The notes: a model not told the origin generated them from the letters alone. Positions 1 to 5,530 are shown, counted from the first letter of the stretch. The stretch: DNA of 5,793 nt from Candidatus Poseidonia sp. (GCA_013330155.1 DUIU01000048.1:1-5793), one strand, 5' to 3'. Numbers and translations are program-made.

Positions 1-65
1 TCAACGTTGAGTTGGGCGTTCATGCAAGCAACCCATCCACATGCATCAATGAGCACGTGCTGCAT
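1..65 (-). CDS. PIN-domain protein, N-terminal fragment (probable)
   Basis: Only the first 21 codons are in the window; the gene runs off the left edge. The peptide begins MQHVLIDACGWVACMNAQ. A hydrophobic strand followed by an acidic residue (D7) at the extreme N terminus is how PIN nucleases begin, and this Asp would be the first metal ligand. A perfect GAGGTG ribosome binding site (72-77) lies six bases before the ATG and overlaps the TGA stop of aIF2 gamma, so the two genes are almost certainly co-transcribed and perhaps translationally coupled. In many archaea a PIN-domain protein, related to the rRNA-processing factor Fcf1, follows the aIF2 gamma gene, and this context carries most of the assignment. 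The start and reading frame are well supported. The family call is inference from a very short peptide. Confidence 0.55.
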   Translation of the reverse strand, partial: MQHVLIDACGWVACMNAQLNV

Positions 66-71
66 TGGCAA

Positions 72-77
72 CACCTC
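72..77 (-). promoter_or_regulatory. Ribosome binding site overlapping the aIF2 gamma stop codon
   Basis: GAGGTG on the minus strand, a full match to the archaeal anti-Shine-Dalgarno complement, starts inside the TGA stop of aIF2 gamma and lies six bases before an ATG. It establishes that a gene too short to be found by length alone begins at the left edge. Confidence 0.7.
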
Positions 78-1314
78 AGACGATGGTTCCGTATCCAATT
101 AGGCGCCACCTGGAGCCGACTCGGCGAGAAAGCGATATTCGCTGGCCTTTATCAGCGCAAATTGGCAGTCGCAATTCGAGGTTTGTTCGTCCCTTTTCTG
201 CGTTTCTTGTCACGCCCACAGAGGTTGCTGTGGCGACGTTCAGCATCAACATCTCGTTGTTTCGCAACGGCTGAATTTTTTCATTGGTTGAGAGGTCGCC
301 CGAGACCATGTATTCCATCAGGTTCACGTCAACGGAGATGTTGCTGTGGATTTCGGGAAGGTCTCCCTTTCTTGCCACAACTTGTCCCGAAAGGTTGTCT
401 GAAGTGGTGATGGAAGGGTCCAGGAAGGTCGCCATGCCGCACAGGCCTCCGGCGTGCATGGTATCAAGGTTCAATCCCCCGCCCTGCATGCTGCTGACCA
501 CGGCCTCAATGGGCTCCCATGTCGACTTGTTGCCTTTCTCGATTTTACGACCGGGTCCGATGATGATTTGGTCGCCTTCGGAGAATTCCCCTTCAACGAT
601 GCTTCCACCGATGACGCCTCCACGGAGTTTCGTGGGTCGCGTTCCAGGCCTGTTAATGTCGAATGAGCGTGCTACATGCATGATTGACCGCTTGTCCTTT
701 GACCGGTCTGGGGTAGGAATGGTCGCTTCAATGGCTTGAATCAGGACGTCAAGATTTACGTCGTGGTGAGCGGAAACGGGAATGATCGGAGCGTCGTGGG
801 CAATCGTTCCTTCTAGGAAACTCTTGATTTCGCCATGCGATTCCATGGCGCGTTCCTTGGAAACGAGGTCGATTTTGTTTTGAACGATGACGATGTTCTT
901 GATGCCTGCAATTTCAAGCGCCATGAGGTGTTCACGAGTTTGTGGCTGTGGACATGTTTCGTTGGCGGCGACCATCAGCATGGCCCCGTCCATGATGGAG
1001 GCTCCTGTGATCATGATGGCCATGAGTGTCTCGTGGCCGGGAGCGTCAACAAACGACACGACGCGTTCCAACTCAGATTCAACATCCTTTGCACCATCGG
1101 GTCGCTTTCCTGTGGCGTAGTACCGCCCAGTGTCGTCCTTGTAGAAGGCCGTATCAGCATACCCAAGTTTGATTGAAATGCCACGCTTGCGTTCTTCAGA
1201 GTGTGTGTCGGTCCAAACTCCGGACAAGGCTTGCGTGAGCGTTGTTTTTCCGTGGTCGACGTGACCGACCAAGCCGATGTTCACTTCGGGTTGGGCAGGA
1301 AGCTTTCGTGCCAT
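76..1314 (-). CDS. eif2g: Translation initiation factor aIF2 subunit gamma
   Basis: This 412-residue GTPase is the core subunit of archaeal initiation factor 2, which delivers Met-tRNAi to the small ribosomal subunit. The GTPase domain shows all five signatures: GHVDHGKTT (17-25), switch I RGISIKLGYA (44-53), DAPGHE (90-95), NKID (146-149) and SAH (181-183). Domain II follows, with the family-specific stretches NRPGT and GGVIGGSIVEG. Domain III ends in a WRLIGYG motif. Length is normal for the family. I chose the ATG at 1314 over an in-frame GTG at 1323 because GAGGAG (1323-1328) sits eight bases before the ATG but abuts the GTG. Oddity: the segment between switch I and DAPGHE (about 54-89) has no cysteine, whereas many archaeal homologues carry a four-cysteine zinc knuckle there. 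It lies 39 bases downstream of rps6e and is probably in the same transcript. Confidence 0.97.
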   Translation of the reverse strand: MARKLPAQPEVNIGLVGHVDHGKTTLTQALSGVWTDTHSEERKRGISIKLGYADTAFYKDDTGRYYATGKRPDGAKDVESELERVVSFVDAPGHETLMAIMITGASIMDGAMLMVAANETCPQPQTREHLMALEIAGIKNIVIVQNKIDLVSKERAMESHGEIKSFLEGTIAHDAPIIPVSAHHDVNLDVLIQAIEATIPTPDRSKDKRSIMHVARSFDINRPGTRPTKLRGGVIGGSIVEGEFSEGDQIIIGPGRKIEKGNKSTWEPIEAVVSSMQGGGLNLDTMHAGGLCGMATFLDPSITTSDNLSGQVVARKGDLPEIHSNISVDVNLMEYMVSGDLSTNEKIQPLRNNEMLMLNVATATSVGVTRNAEKGRTNLELRLPICADKGQRISLSRRVGSRWRLIGYGTIV

Positions 1315-1322
1315 GCTTCCCA

Positions 1323-1328
1323 CTCCTC
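1323..1328 (-). promoter_or_regulatory. Ribosome binding site deciding the aIF2 gamma start
   Basis: GAGGAG on the minus strand, eight bases before the ATG at 1314. It overlaps an upstream in-frame GTG (1323-1321), which therefore cannot use this site and is unlikely to be the main start. Confidence 0.7.
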
Positions 1329-1353
1329 ATGTCCAGCGATTACCCTCTCGGGT

Positions 1354-1842
1354 TCACTCCGATGCTTCCTCGCCTTCAGCGCCGAGGATGGTGGCGAGTG
1401 GCTTCTTGCCAGACTCGACCACTTTGAGGTTGATTTGTCGCGTGTCTTGAGTGACCATGCTTCCACGGAAATTGCGACGCTTGCGAAGTCCATCGGGCTT
1501 GTAGCGGAATCGCTTCTGCTCGCCGCCCTTTTTCTTGTTGACAATCACTTCGCCCTTGTATCCAGTGGATTGGGTGACGAGAATGGATTGGCGGTTGCCG
1601 CCTTCTAGGTCTCGGCGCATAGGCGTTCCCGTCTTGTCGGAGCCGCCCGTGATTTCGAGTTTGTAGCCGGATAGCGTCTTGTCGCCCTCTCCTACAAACA
1701 ATCCGTCAACAACATCGCCAATGCGCTTTCCAAGCATTTGAGCGTGGTTGTTGCCACTAATTTTCAAGGCGTACGACTTGCCGCCGTTTTTGGAATCGGT
1801 ATCATTGACCACAGCGACGAATTCAGCATCATTTCCTGCCAT
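1354..1842 (-). CDS. rps6e: Small-subunit ribosomal protein S6e
   Basis: A 162-residue S6e protein of the small ribosomal subunit. Diagnostic stretches are LGKRIGDVVDG (37-47), the family signature GYKLEITGGSDKTGTPMRRD (59-78) and RKRRNFRGSMVTQDTRQINLKV (120-141). The frame stays open well upstream (to 1959), but the start is placed at the ATG at 1842: a GAGGTG site (1848-1853) lies five bases before it, and upstream residues would overlap the end of orc1/cdc6 in another frame. Compared with a typical archaeal S6e of roughly 125-140 residues as I recall it, this one has a lysine-rich insertion at about 97-117 and an acidic tail ending GEEASE. The gene sits between orc1/cdc6 (73-base gap) and aIF2 gamma (39-base gap). 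The S6e-aIF2 gamma pairing is common in archaea. Confidence 0.95.
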   Translation of the reverse strand: MAGNDAEFVAVVNDTDSKNGGKSYALKISGNNHAQMLGKRIGDVVDGLFVGEGDKTLSGYKLEITGGSDKTGTPMRRDLEGGNRQSILVTQSTGYKGEVIVNKKKGGEQKRFRYKPDGLRKRRNFRGSMVTQDTRQINLKVVESGKKPLATILGAEGEEASE

Positions 1843-1847
1843 AGGAG

Positions 1848-1853
1848 CACCTC
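1848..1853 (-). promoter_or_regulatory. Ribosome binding site deciding the S6e start
   Basis: GAGGTG on the minus strand, five bases before the ATG at 1842. It excludes the 39 extra residues of the longer open frame. Confidence 0.75.
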
Positions 1854-1878
1854 TCGGGATTTCTCCGACCGAAGACCC

Positions 1879-1886
1879 GTATTTAG
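1879..1886 (-). promoter_or_regulatory. Possible TATA box of the S6e-aIF2 gamma operon
   Basis: CTAAATAC on the minus strand is preceded by purine-rich GGGG and lies in the gap after orc1/cdc6. Initiation about 26 bases downstream (near 1857) would give a leader of about 15 bases that just includes the S6e ribosome binding site. One AT-rich octamer is weak evidence, and read-through from orc1/cdc6 is equally possible. Confidence 0.3.
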
Positions 1887-1915
1887 CCCCATCGTCTGCA
1901 TCGTTGAAGCCGAGG

Positions 1916-3115
1916 TCAGCGAAGTCGCTTCGGGAGCAGCAATTCGAGTCGGTTTGCAATGTCGGCTGGGAGGAAGTGGGGCATGCTCAGATGAGTGGTT
2001 CGACCCCGCCCTCCTGGCACGGTTGCAACTCGGGTGGCGATGATGCCCTCGCGTTCGATTTGCTTGGCGTATTTCCACAACGTGGTGTGGCTTTTCGGTT
2101 TTTGCTCGTATTCTTCGCACACAACCGCATACAAGCGTTCCACATCGCCCATGGTCATCGTCTCTTCAGAGCGCAAACGTCGGCACACTGCCAGCAAGAC
2201 CAACATGCCCTGAGGCGGGAGATCGTCCACGACTTCGAGGCGTGTGCTGGTATCAAGCGCCACATTATCGCTCATGGCGTGGATGTCTTCGACGGTGATG
2301 GCTCGTTCATTGTACCCGTCCTGCCGGAATTCGCAGCGTTCTGCGGCGGCGCTCAGGTATTCGATGACCCGGCGTGCATCCCCGCTGCTCGCTGCCCGTT
2401 CGGCCAGCAATCGGAGGGTGGCATCGGTCCATGTTCCAGGAACCAAGGCCAGTTCTGCTCGTTGACGAACGATGCCTTCCAATCCATCCACCGTGTACGA
2501 AGGAATGCGAAGATGATTGGATTGTCCAAACTTCGATATGACCGCCGTTTCGAGAACATCAAGCACTTGTTCTTGGCTGATAAGCATCAATGAGATTGTC
2601 CCGGTCCCGTCTTGGTCCTCGTCAATTCGAAGCAATTGATAGAGCAATTCATCGCCCGAACGACGCAGCATGTGGTCCACTTCGTCGAGGACCACGATGA
2701 GGTGTGTTGATGTCCTTCGCAGCATTTTTCGCAGACTGAGAAGCATTTCTCCCAGGGAGAGCCCTCGGTCGGGATGGCCCGGGTCAAATTGGTGAAGGAT
2801 GCGTTGAGCCACCCGCATGCTCGTCGAGGCATTTCGACAGTTGATGTGAGCGACTTTGAGTTCCCGTTTTCCCGCAAGATGACGTTGGAGGTCCCTGCAG
2901 AAGGTCTTGGCCAGAACCGTTTTCCCACTGCCCACCGGTCCGGTGATGACCGCACGTGCGGCCCCTTCTGGAGAGGCTACGTTGGAAAACTTCGAAGCCA
3001 ACTCTCGTTGGATGTCTTCTCGGCCCACCAGCGTTTCTGGAACGTGGTCAAAATCCAACATCTCTGGATGGGCGATGATGAGCCCAGCGCCGATGCGGTC
3101 AAGATAGTCCACCAT
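1916..3115 (-). CDS. cdc6: Orc1/Cdc6-family AAA+ replication initiator, divergent
   Basis: A 399-residue Orc1/Cdc6 protein, the archaeal counterpart of the origin recognition complex and Cdc6, which binds origins and helps load the MCM helicase. The AAA+ domain begins at LVGREDIQ (29-36), followed by Walker A GPVGSGKT (59-66), Walker B LIVVLDEVD (139-147), a sensor 1 serine (S180 in LISQ) and the sensor 2 motif GDARR (245-249). A winged-helix DNA-binding domain occupies about 300-399, including a GGRGRTTHL beta-wing-like stretch. Length is normal. Box VII, usually close to DPRVxSS, reads ETAVISKFG (189-197) here, with alanine at the usual arginine position. The ATG at 3115 has no ribosome binding site, and a TATA-like element lies about 30 bases upstream, suggesting a leaderless message. 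M19 is a possible alternative start. Many archaea encode several paralogues, and this may be a non-canonical one. Confidence 0.92.
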   Translation of the reverse strand: MVDYLDRIGAGLIIAHPEMLDFDHVPETLVGREDIQRELASKFSNVASPEGAARAVITGPVGSGKTVLAKTFCRDLQRHLAGKRELKVAHINCRNASTSMRVAQRILHQFDPGHPDRGLSLGEMLLSLRKMLRRTSTHLIVVLDEVDHMLRRSGDELLYQLLRIDEDQDGTGTISLMLISQEQVLDVLETAVISKFGQSNHLRIPSYTVDGLEGIVRQRAELALVPGTWTDATLRLLAERAASSGDARRVIEYLSAAAERCEFRQDGYNERAITVEDIHAMSDNVALDTSTRLEVVDDLPPQGMLVLLAVCRRLRSEETMTMGDVERLYAVVCEEYEQKPKSHTTLWKYAKQIEREGIIATRVATVPGGRGRTTHLSMPHFLPADIANRLELLLPKRLR

Positions 3116-3141
3116 ATCAAGGGAATGCTGTTGTCAACCGT

Positions 3142-3149
3142 TCTAAAAG
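3142..3149 (-). promoter_or_regulatory. Probable TATA box for leaderless orc1/cdc6 mRNA
   Basis: The minus-strand octamer CTTTTAGA/TTTTAGAA in the 89-base gap upstream of orc1/cdc6 is centred about 30 bases before the ATG at 3115. Archaeal TATA boxes lie some 25-27 bases before the start site, so transcription would begin within a few bases of the ATG. No Shine-Dalgarno sequence precedes this ATG (the bases are CATTCCCTTGAT), which is consistent with a leaderless transcript. Confidence 0.4.
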
Positions 3150-3172
3150 ATGTGGTCTCTGCAGCGAAGGCG

Positions 3173-3182
3173 AAACCGGTTT
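3173..3182. repeat. 10-base perfect palindrome AAACCGGTTT
   Basis: AAACCGGTTT lies between dph2 and orc1/cdc6, about 60 bases before the orc1/cdc6 start and upstream of its putative TATA box. A further CCGGTT copy on the plus strand overlaps the last bases of dph2 (3200-3205), so the dph2 3' end could also form an AACCGG/CCGGTT stem. It could be an operator for orc1/cdc6 or chance. It does not match origin recognition boxes as I know them. Confidence 0.25.
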
Positions 3183-3204
3183 TGTCAATTCCTCGTACGC
3201 CGGT

Positions 3205-4314
3205 TCAAGGAATTTCGTCGAATTGGTATCCTGTTTCCCATTTCTTCTCGCCGAGTGCAACTTCAAGCTCAAAGGGCGTGATCAGCGGTTTGCGGTACTT
3301 GACGGCATCATCGATGGCGATGCGTGGACAAGCCGTGTTGACAAAGGCATCCACTGGGTAGAAATCGATCAGTTCGGGCCCAACATGCTCAAGCGCCAAA
3401 AGGTAGCCCTTCTTCCCGTGCTTTGCTAGCATTCGCTTCATGCGCAAAGCCAACGTACGGCGCATCTGTCCAGGTTTTTCTCCGATAAGGATGCCGAAGG
3501 TGTTGGCATCTTGGACGCTCATGATGAGGCCAAACCGTTGACGTAGAATGCGTTCAATACGTTGCAGGGACATTTCTTCAGCATCGCCGGTGTAGGGGTC
3601 GAGCATGGCCAATGGTTTTCCAGTGTGAAGCACCAACCCGATGGGGTGGAAATCCCCGCTGCCAAGAAAGAGGTAATGGCCAATCGATGGGTCGTCGCCG
3701 GAATAGTTGCAGCCGAGGACTTGTCCTGGGAACGAGAGCCGTGCGCCACCGATAGGGATGGTCACGTCGAACCCTGCCTTTTCCAAGCGGTCGTGAAATT
3801 CGGGGAGGAGGTGAAGATGTTGAATGGAGCCTACAAGCCCTAGCTTTGTATCGGTGAGCGGAGCCATTCGGCCGACAGCGTCCATGAATCGTTCTTGCGC
3901 TTCTTCTTCGCTCAGGTCGTTCGATTGCTCTTGTTGAGCAAGCCGCTGCTGGGCCATGTTCCGATGTTGTTCCAGCCAGGGAAGAACAGTCTTGAGTTCG
4001 GGATCTCCTTCGTAGGTGACGTTGATGAATTGCGTTGGCATTCCAGAATCGATGTTCATTTGTGAATGGCCCATGTGAGCGACCAATTCCACGCCCATCA
4101 GTTGCATTTTGTCATGGACCAAATCGCAAGCACCGTAGCAAGGGTCGGCGGCGAGGACCACTTGGGCGCTCGTTTCGGTCTCAATGGTATCCATCATCTC
4201 GAGTGCTTGCATCTTCAGGCCTTCAGGAACCTGGAGCGCAATCAATCGGTTGTCGTTGGTGCGAATCCGCTCCATCAACTCGTCCAACTCGAAGTCGTGG
4301 CGGTCAAGGTCCAT
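3205..4314 (-). CDS. dph2: 2-(3-amino-3-carboxypropyl)histidine synthase (diphthamide synthesis, Dph2)
   Basis: This 369-residue enzyme carries out the first step of diphthamide synthesis. A [4Fe-4S] cluster cleaves S-adenosylmethionine to a 3-amino-3-carboxypropyl radical, which is attached to a histidine of elongation factor 2. The archaeal enzyme is a homodimer. The three expected cluster cysteines are visible, one per domain: C63 in YGACD, C202 in QVLGCNYS and C329 in ACPRIAIDD. An extra cysteine, C59, makes the first site CYGAC. Other family stretches are QVPEGLK (28-34), GSGDFHPIG (218-226) and LDPYTG (238-243). A glutamine-rich, probably helical insertion lies at about 115-143, making the distance from the first to the second cysteine about 35 residues longer than in the Pyrococcus enzyme as I recall it. 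The ATG at 4314, with GAGGGG four bases upstream, is preferred over an in-frame GTG at 4326. It lies 61 bases downstream of hpt. Confidence 0.95.
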   Translation of the reverse strand: MDLDRHDFELDELMERIRTNDNRLIALQVPEGLKMQALEMMDTIETETSAQVVLAADPCYGACDLVHDKMQLMGVELVAHMGHSQMNIDSGMPTQFINVTYEGDPELKTVLPWLEQHRNMAQQRLAQQEQSNDLSEEEAQERFMDAVGRMAPLTDTKLGLVGSIQHLHLLPEFHDRLEKAGFDVTIPIGGARLSFPGQVLGCNYSGDDPSIGHYLFLGSGDFHPIGLVLHTGKPLAMLDPYTGDAEEMSLQRIERILRQRFGLIMSVQDANTFGILIGEKPGQMRRTLALRMKRMLAKHGKKGYLLALEHVGPELIDFYPVDAFVNTACPRIAIDDAVKYRKPLITPFELEVALGEKKWETGYQFDEIP

Positions 4315-4318
4315 GCTT

Positions 4319-4324
4319 CCCCTC
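4319..4324 (-). promoter_or_regulatory. Ribosome binding site deciding the dph2 start
   Basis: GAGGGG on the minus strand, four bases before the ATG at 4314, with a second GGAG (4326-4329) eleven bases before it. Both overlap or follow the upstream in-frame GTG at 4326, which is therefore the less likely start. Confidence 0.55.
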
Positions 4325-4375
4325 ACTCCGTCGGCGGCGCCCCTCCCTCATGAAGGCACCCATCAAAGCAAGGGA

Positions 4376-4954
4376 TTAATCGTCGTCAAGGAGGACAACC
4401 TTGGCGCCGTCCATTTCCAGACGAACCAAAGATTGGATGCGAATTTCGGGATAGTTTCCTTGCAAGCGCTTCATACCCCCGCCTTTCTCAACCACCGTAA
4501 TGACATCCGAAACTTGGGCACCAGCACGTCGGACGCCCTCAATAACGGCCTCAAGGGTGCCTCCAGTAGACAGGACATCGTCCAAGATCGCAATGCGTTC
4601 ACCTTTCTTGAGGTCGTTGAGGTACATGGCCCCTCTTGAATAGCCAGTGGATTGGTCAATTTCCACTTCGCCCTCAAGTCCATAGGAGCGTTTTCGAGCA
4701 ATGATGAGTGGAAGTCCGGTGGCCATACTCAGCGGAGCCGTGAGAGGGAGTCCCATGGCTTCAATACCCAAGATCACGTCAATTTCGCTCCAATTGACTC
4801 GGTCAACGACGAGTTTGGTGATGGCGTTGAGAACTTCGGGGTCCATTCGAGGGACGCCATCAGTGATGGGGTGGATGAAGTAGGGGTAATCGCCTTTCCA
4901 GATGACCGGTGCAGCCAGGAGGCTTGCACGGAGTTCCTTCATTGCATCAGTCAT
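4376..4954 (-). CDS. hpt: Hypoxanthine/guanine phosphoribosyltransferase, archaeal Hpt type
   Basis: A 192-residue type I phosphoribosyltransferase of the archaeal Hpt family. It salvages hypoxanthine and guanine to IMP and GMP with PRPP, although some relatives are annotated as adenine enzymes. The PRPP-binding loop IAILDDVLSTGGT (121-133) is complete, including the paired acidic residues and STGGT. Other family stretches are FIHPITDGVP (26-35), GIEAMGLPL (63-71), RKRSYGLEGEVE (87-98) and STGYSRG (102-108). The protein ends in an acidic LLDDD tail. No ribosome binding site precedes the ATG at 4954. An ATG four codons later (4942) is an alternative, and family alignment does not separate them. 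It lies 62 bases downstream of the gcvH-like gene and upstream of dph2. No other purine genes are in the window. Confidence 0.93.
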   Translation of the reverse strand: MTDAMKELRASLLAAPVIWKGDYPYFIHPITDGVPRMDPEVLNAITKLVVDRVNWSEIDVILGIEAMGLPLTAPLSMATGLPLIIARKRSYGLEGEVEIDQSTGYSRGAMYLNDLKKGERIAILDDVLSTGGTLEAVIEGVRRAGAQVSDVITVVEKGGGMKRLQGNYPEIRIQSLVRLEMDGAKVVLLDDD

Positions 4955-4979
4955 GATGATGGGTTGGGGTATGAGTTAA

Positions 4980-4995
4980 TCATCCTTGAGGATGA
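4980..4995. repeat. Short inverted repeat between gcvH-like gene and hpt
   Basis: TCATCCT-TG-AGGATGA is a seven-base perfect inverted repeat with a two-base centre (a six-base stem with a four-base loop in RNA). It lies 26 bases before the hpt ATG, next to the AT-rich TTAACT that would serve as a TATA element for a leaderless hpt message. It may be an operator, or an RNA hairpin at the end of the gcvH-like transcript. No T tract follows, so a simple terminator is unlikely. Confidence 0.3.
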
Positions 4996-5016
4996 AGCGT
5001 TCCTTTTCGTGGTAGC

Positions 5017-5442
5017 TCACAACTCGGCGAGGTATTCAACGTACTCATGGTGCTCCATGAGGTTCTCGAGCAGTTGCTTATCGTCGGGATTCAATTGGAG
5101 TTCATGGGGTTCGAGCAAAATAATCCAGCCGTCGTTGTAAGCAGAATCGTTAACGAGGTCAGGGTTGATTTCTACTTCACCGTTCACGTCGGAGATCAGT
5201 CCGGAGAAAGGAGAGGTCAGGGCGACCTTTTCATCGGCCGTCCACAAGGAAAACAAACTTCCGCCTTCGTCAACTTCGGTTTCGGCCTGGGGGAGGATGA
5301 CGCGGAGGACATCGCCAATCTCGACACGAAGAAATTCACTCACACCGATCATGAGTTTCTGGTCTTTCTGTTGGAACCACAAGTGGTCCATTGAGTATTT
5401 TCTGTCTTGAGCAATTACAAATTCGATGATGTCGTCATCCAC
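5017..5442 (-). CDS. gcvH: Glycine cleavage system H protein-like (lipoyl-domain) protein
   Basis: A 141-residue protein with the GcvH fold. KYSMDHLWFQ (15-24) matches the usual KYTKEHEWV opening; IGVSEFLRVEIGDVLRVILP (32-51) matches VGITDFAQ..LGDIVFVELP; SPFSGLISDVNGEVEINPDLVND (77-99) and YNDGWIILLEP (102-112) match the second lipoyl-domain half. GcvH normally carries lipoate on a lysine in ESVKAV, seven residues before the SP of SPVSG, and shuttles the aminomethyl group between glycine cleavage enzymes. Here the stretch reads TADEKVALTSP: without gaps, the canonical position is D70, and the only nearby lysine, K72, is two residues too close to SP. Lipoylation is therefore uncertain. Residues about 115-141 form a charged helical tail. 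The start is a GTG at 5442 with GAGG eight bases before it. No gcvT, gcvP or lipoate genes are in the window. Confidence 0.82.
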   Translation of the reverse strand: MDDDIIEFVIAQDRKYSMDHLWFQQKDQKLMIGVSEFLRVEIGDVLRVILPQAETEVDEGGSLFSLWTADEKVALTSPFSGLISDVNGEVEINPDLVNDSAYNDGWIILLEPHELQLNPDDKQLLENLMEHHEYVEYLAEL

Positions 5443-5450
5443 GTTCTTCG

Positions 5451-5454
5451 CCTC
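5451..5454 (-). promoter_or_regulatory. Ribosome binding site supporting a GTG start of the gcvH-like gene
   Basis: GAGG on the minus strand, eight bases before the GTG at 5442. It supports this non-ATG start, and the resulting N terminus leads directly into the conserved KY..H.W stretch. Confidence 0.5.
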
Positions 5455-5474
5455 GTATCGCGGCTTCCACGGGT

Positions 5475-5530
5475 GGTATATGAAGACTGAGGATAAATTT
5501 GTTTCTCAAACCAAACAAACGGATTAAGAA
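5475..5530. promoter_or_regulatory. Divergent promoter region, gcvH-like / acyl-CoA dehydrogenase
   Basis: This AT-rich core lies in the 118-base gap between two divergently transcribed genes. On the minus strand, AAATTTATCC (5491-5500) follows GAAAC, a plausible BRE plus TATA pair, and would place initiation near 5470, leaving a leader of about 28 bases with the GAGG site. On the plus strand, candidates are GGATAAATT (5491-5499), sharing the same bases, and GATTAAGAA (5522-5530), which would start transcription about nine bases before the dehydrogenase ATG. A further TATATG (5477-5482) is present. Which element serves which gene cannot be decided from sequence alone. Confidence 0.45.

Noticed and set aside
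1201..1608. Plus-strand open frame of 135 codons
   Set aside because: It is a mirror of the aIF2 gamma start and S6e coding sequence, with shadow-type composition.
1920..1932. Hairpin CGAAG-TCG-CTTCG at the orc1/cdc6 3' end, considered as a terminator
   Set aside because: It lies inside the last codons before the stop and no T tract follows. Archaeal termination depends mainly on T tracts, so this is probably chance.
1843..1959. N-terminal extension of S6e in the same frame
   Set aside because: It would overlap the end of orc1/cdc6 and has no resemblance to S6e. The ATG at 1842 has a perfect ribosome binding site.
1748..2593. Long plus-strand open frame of 281 codons
   Set aside because: It is antisense to orc1/cdc6 and the S6e upstream region. 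Its translation is rich in C, H, R and S with no recognisable motif, whereas the minus-strand frame has a full set of AAA+ motifs.
3116..3204. Replication origin beside orc1/cdc6
   Set aside because: Archaeal origins often lie next to this gene, but the gap is only 89 bases, has no AT-rich unwinding stretch and no repeated origin recognition boxes.
2774..3361. Plus-strand open frame of 195 codons spanning the orc1/cdc6-dph2 gap
   Set aside because: It overlaps the N terminus of orc1/cdc6 and C terminus of dph2, both firmly identified. It has no ribosome binding site or family resemblance.
5501..5520. Repetitive CAAACCAAACAAAC stretch
   Set aside because: It is a short low-complexity tract within the AT-rich promoter region, with no spacing or symmetry suggesting a repeat array.
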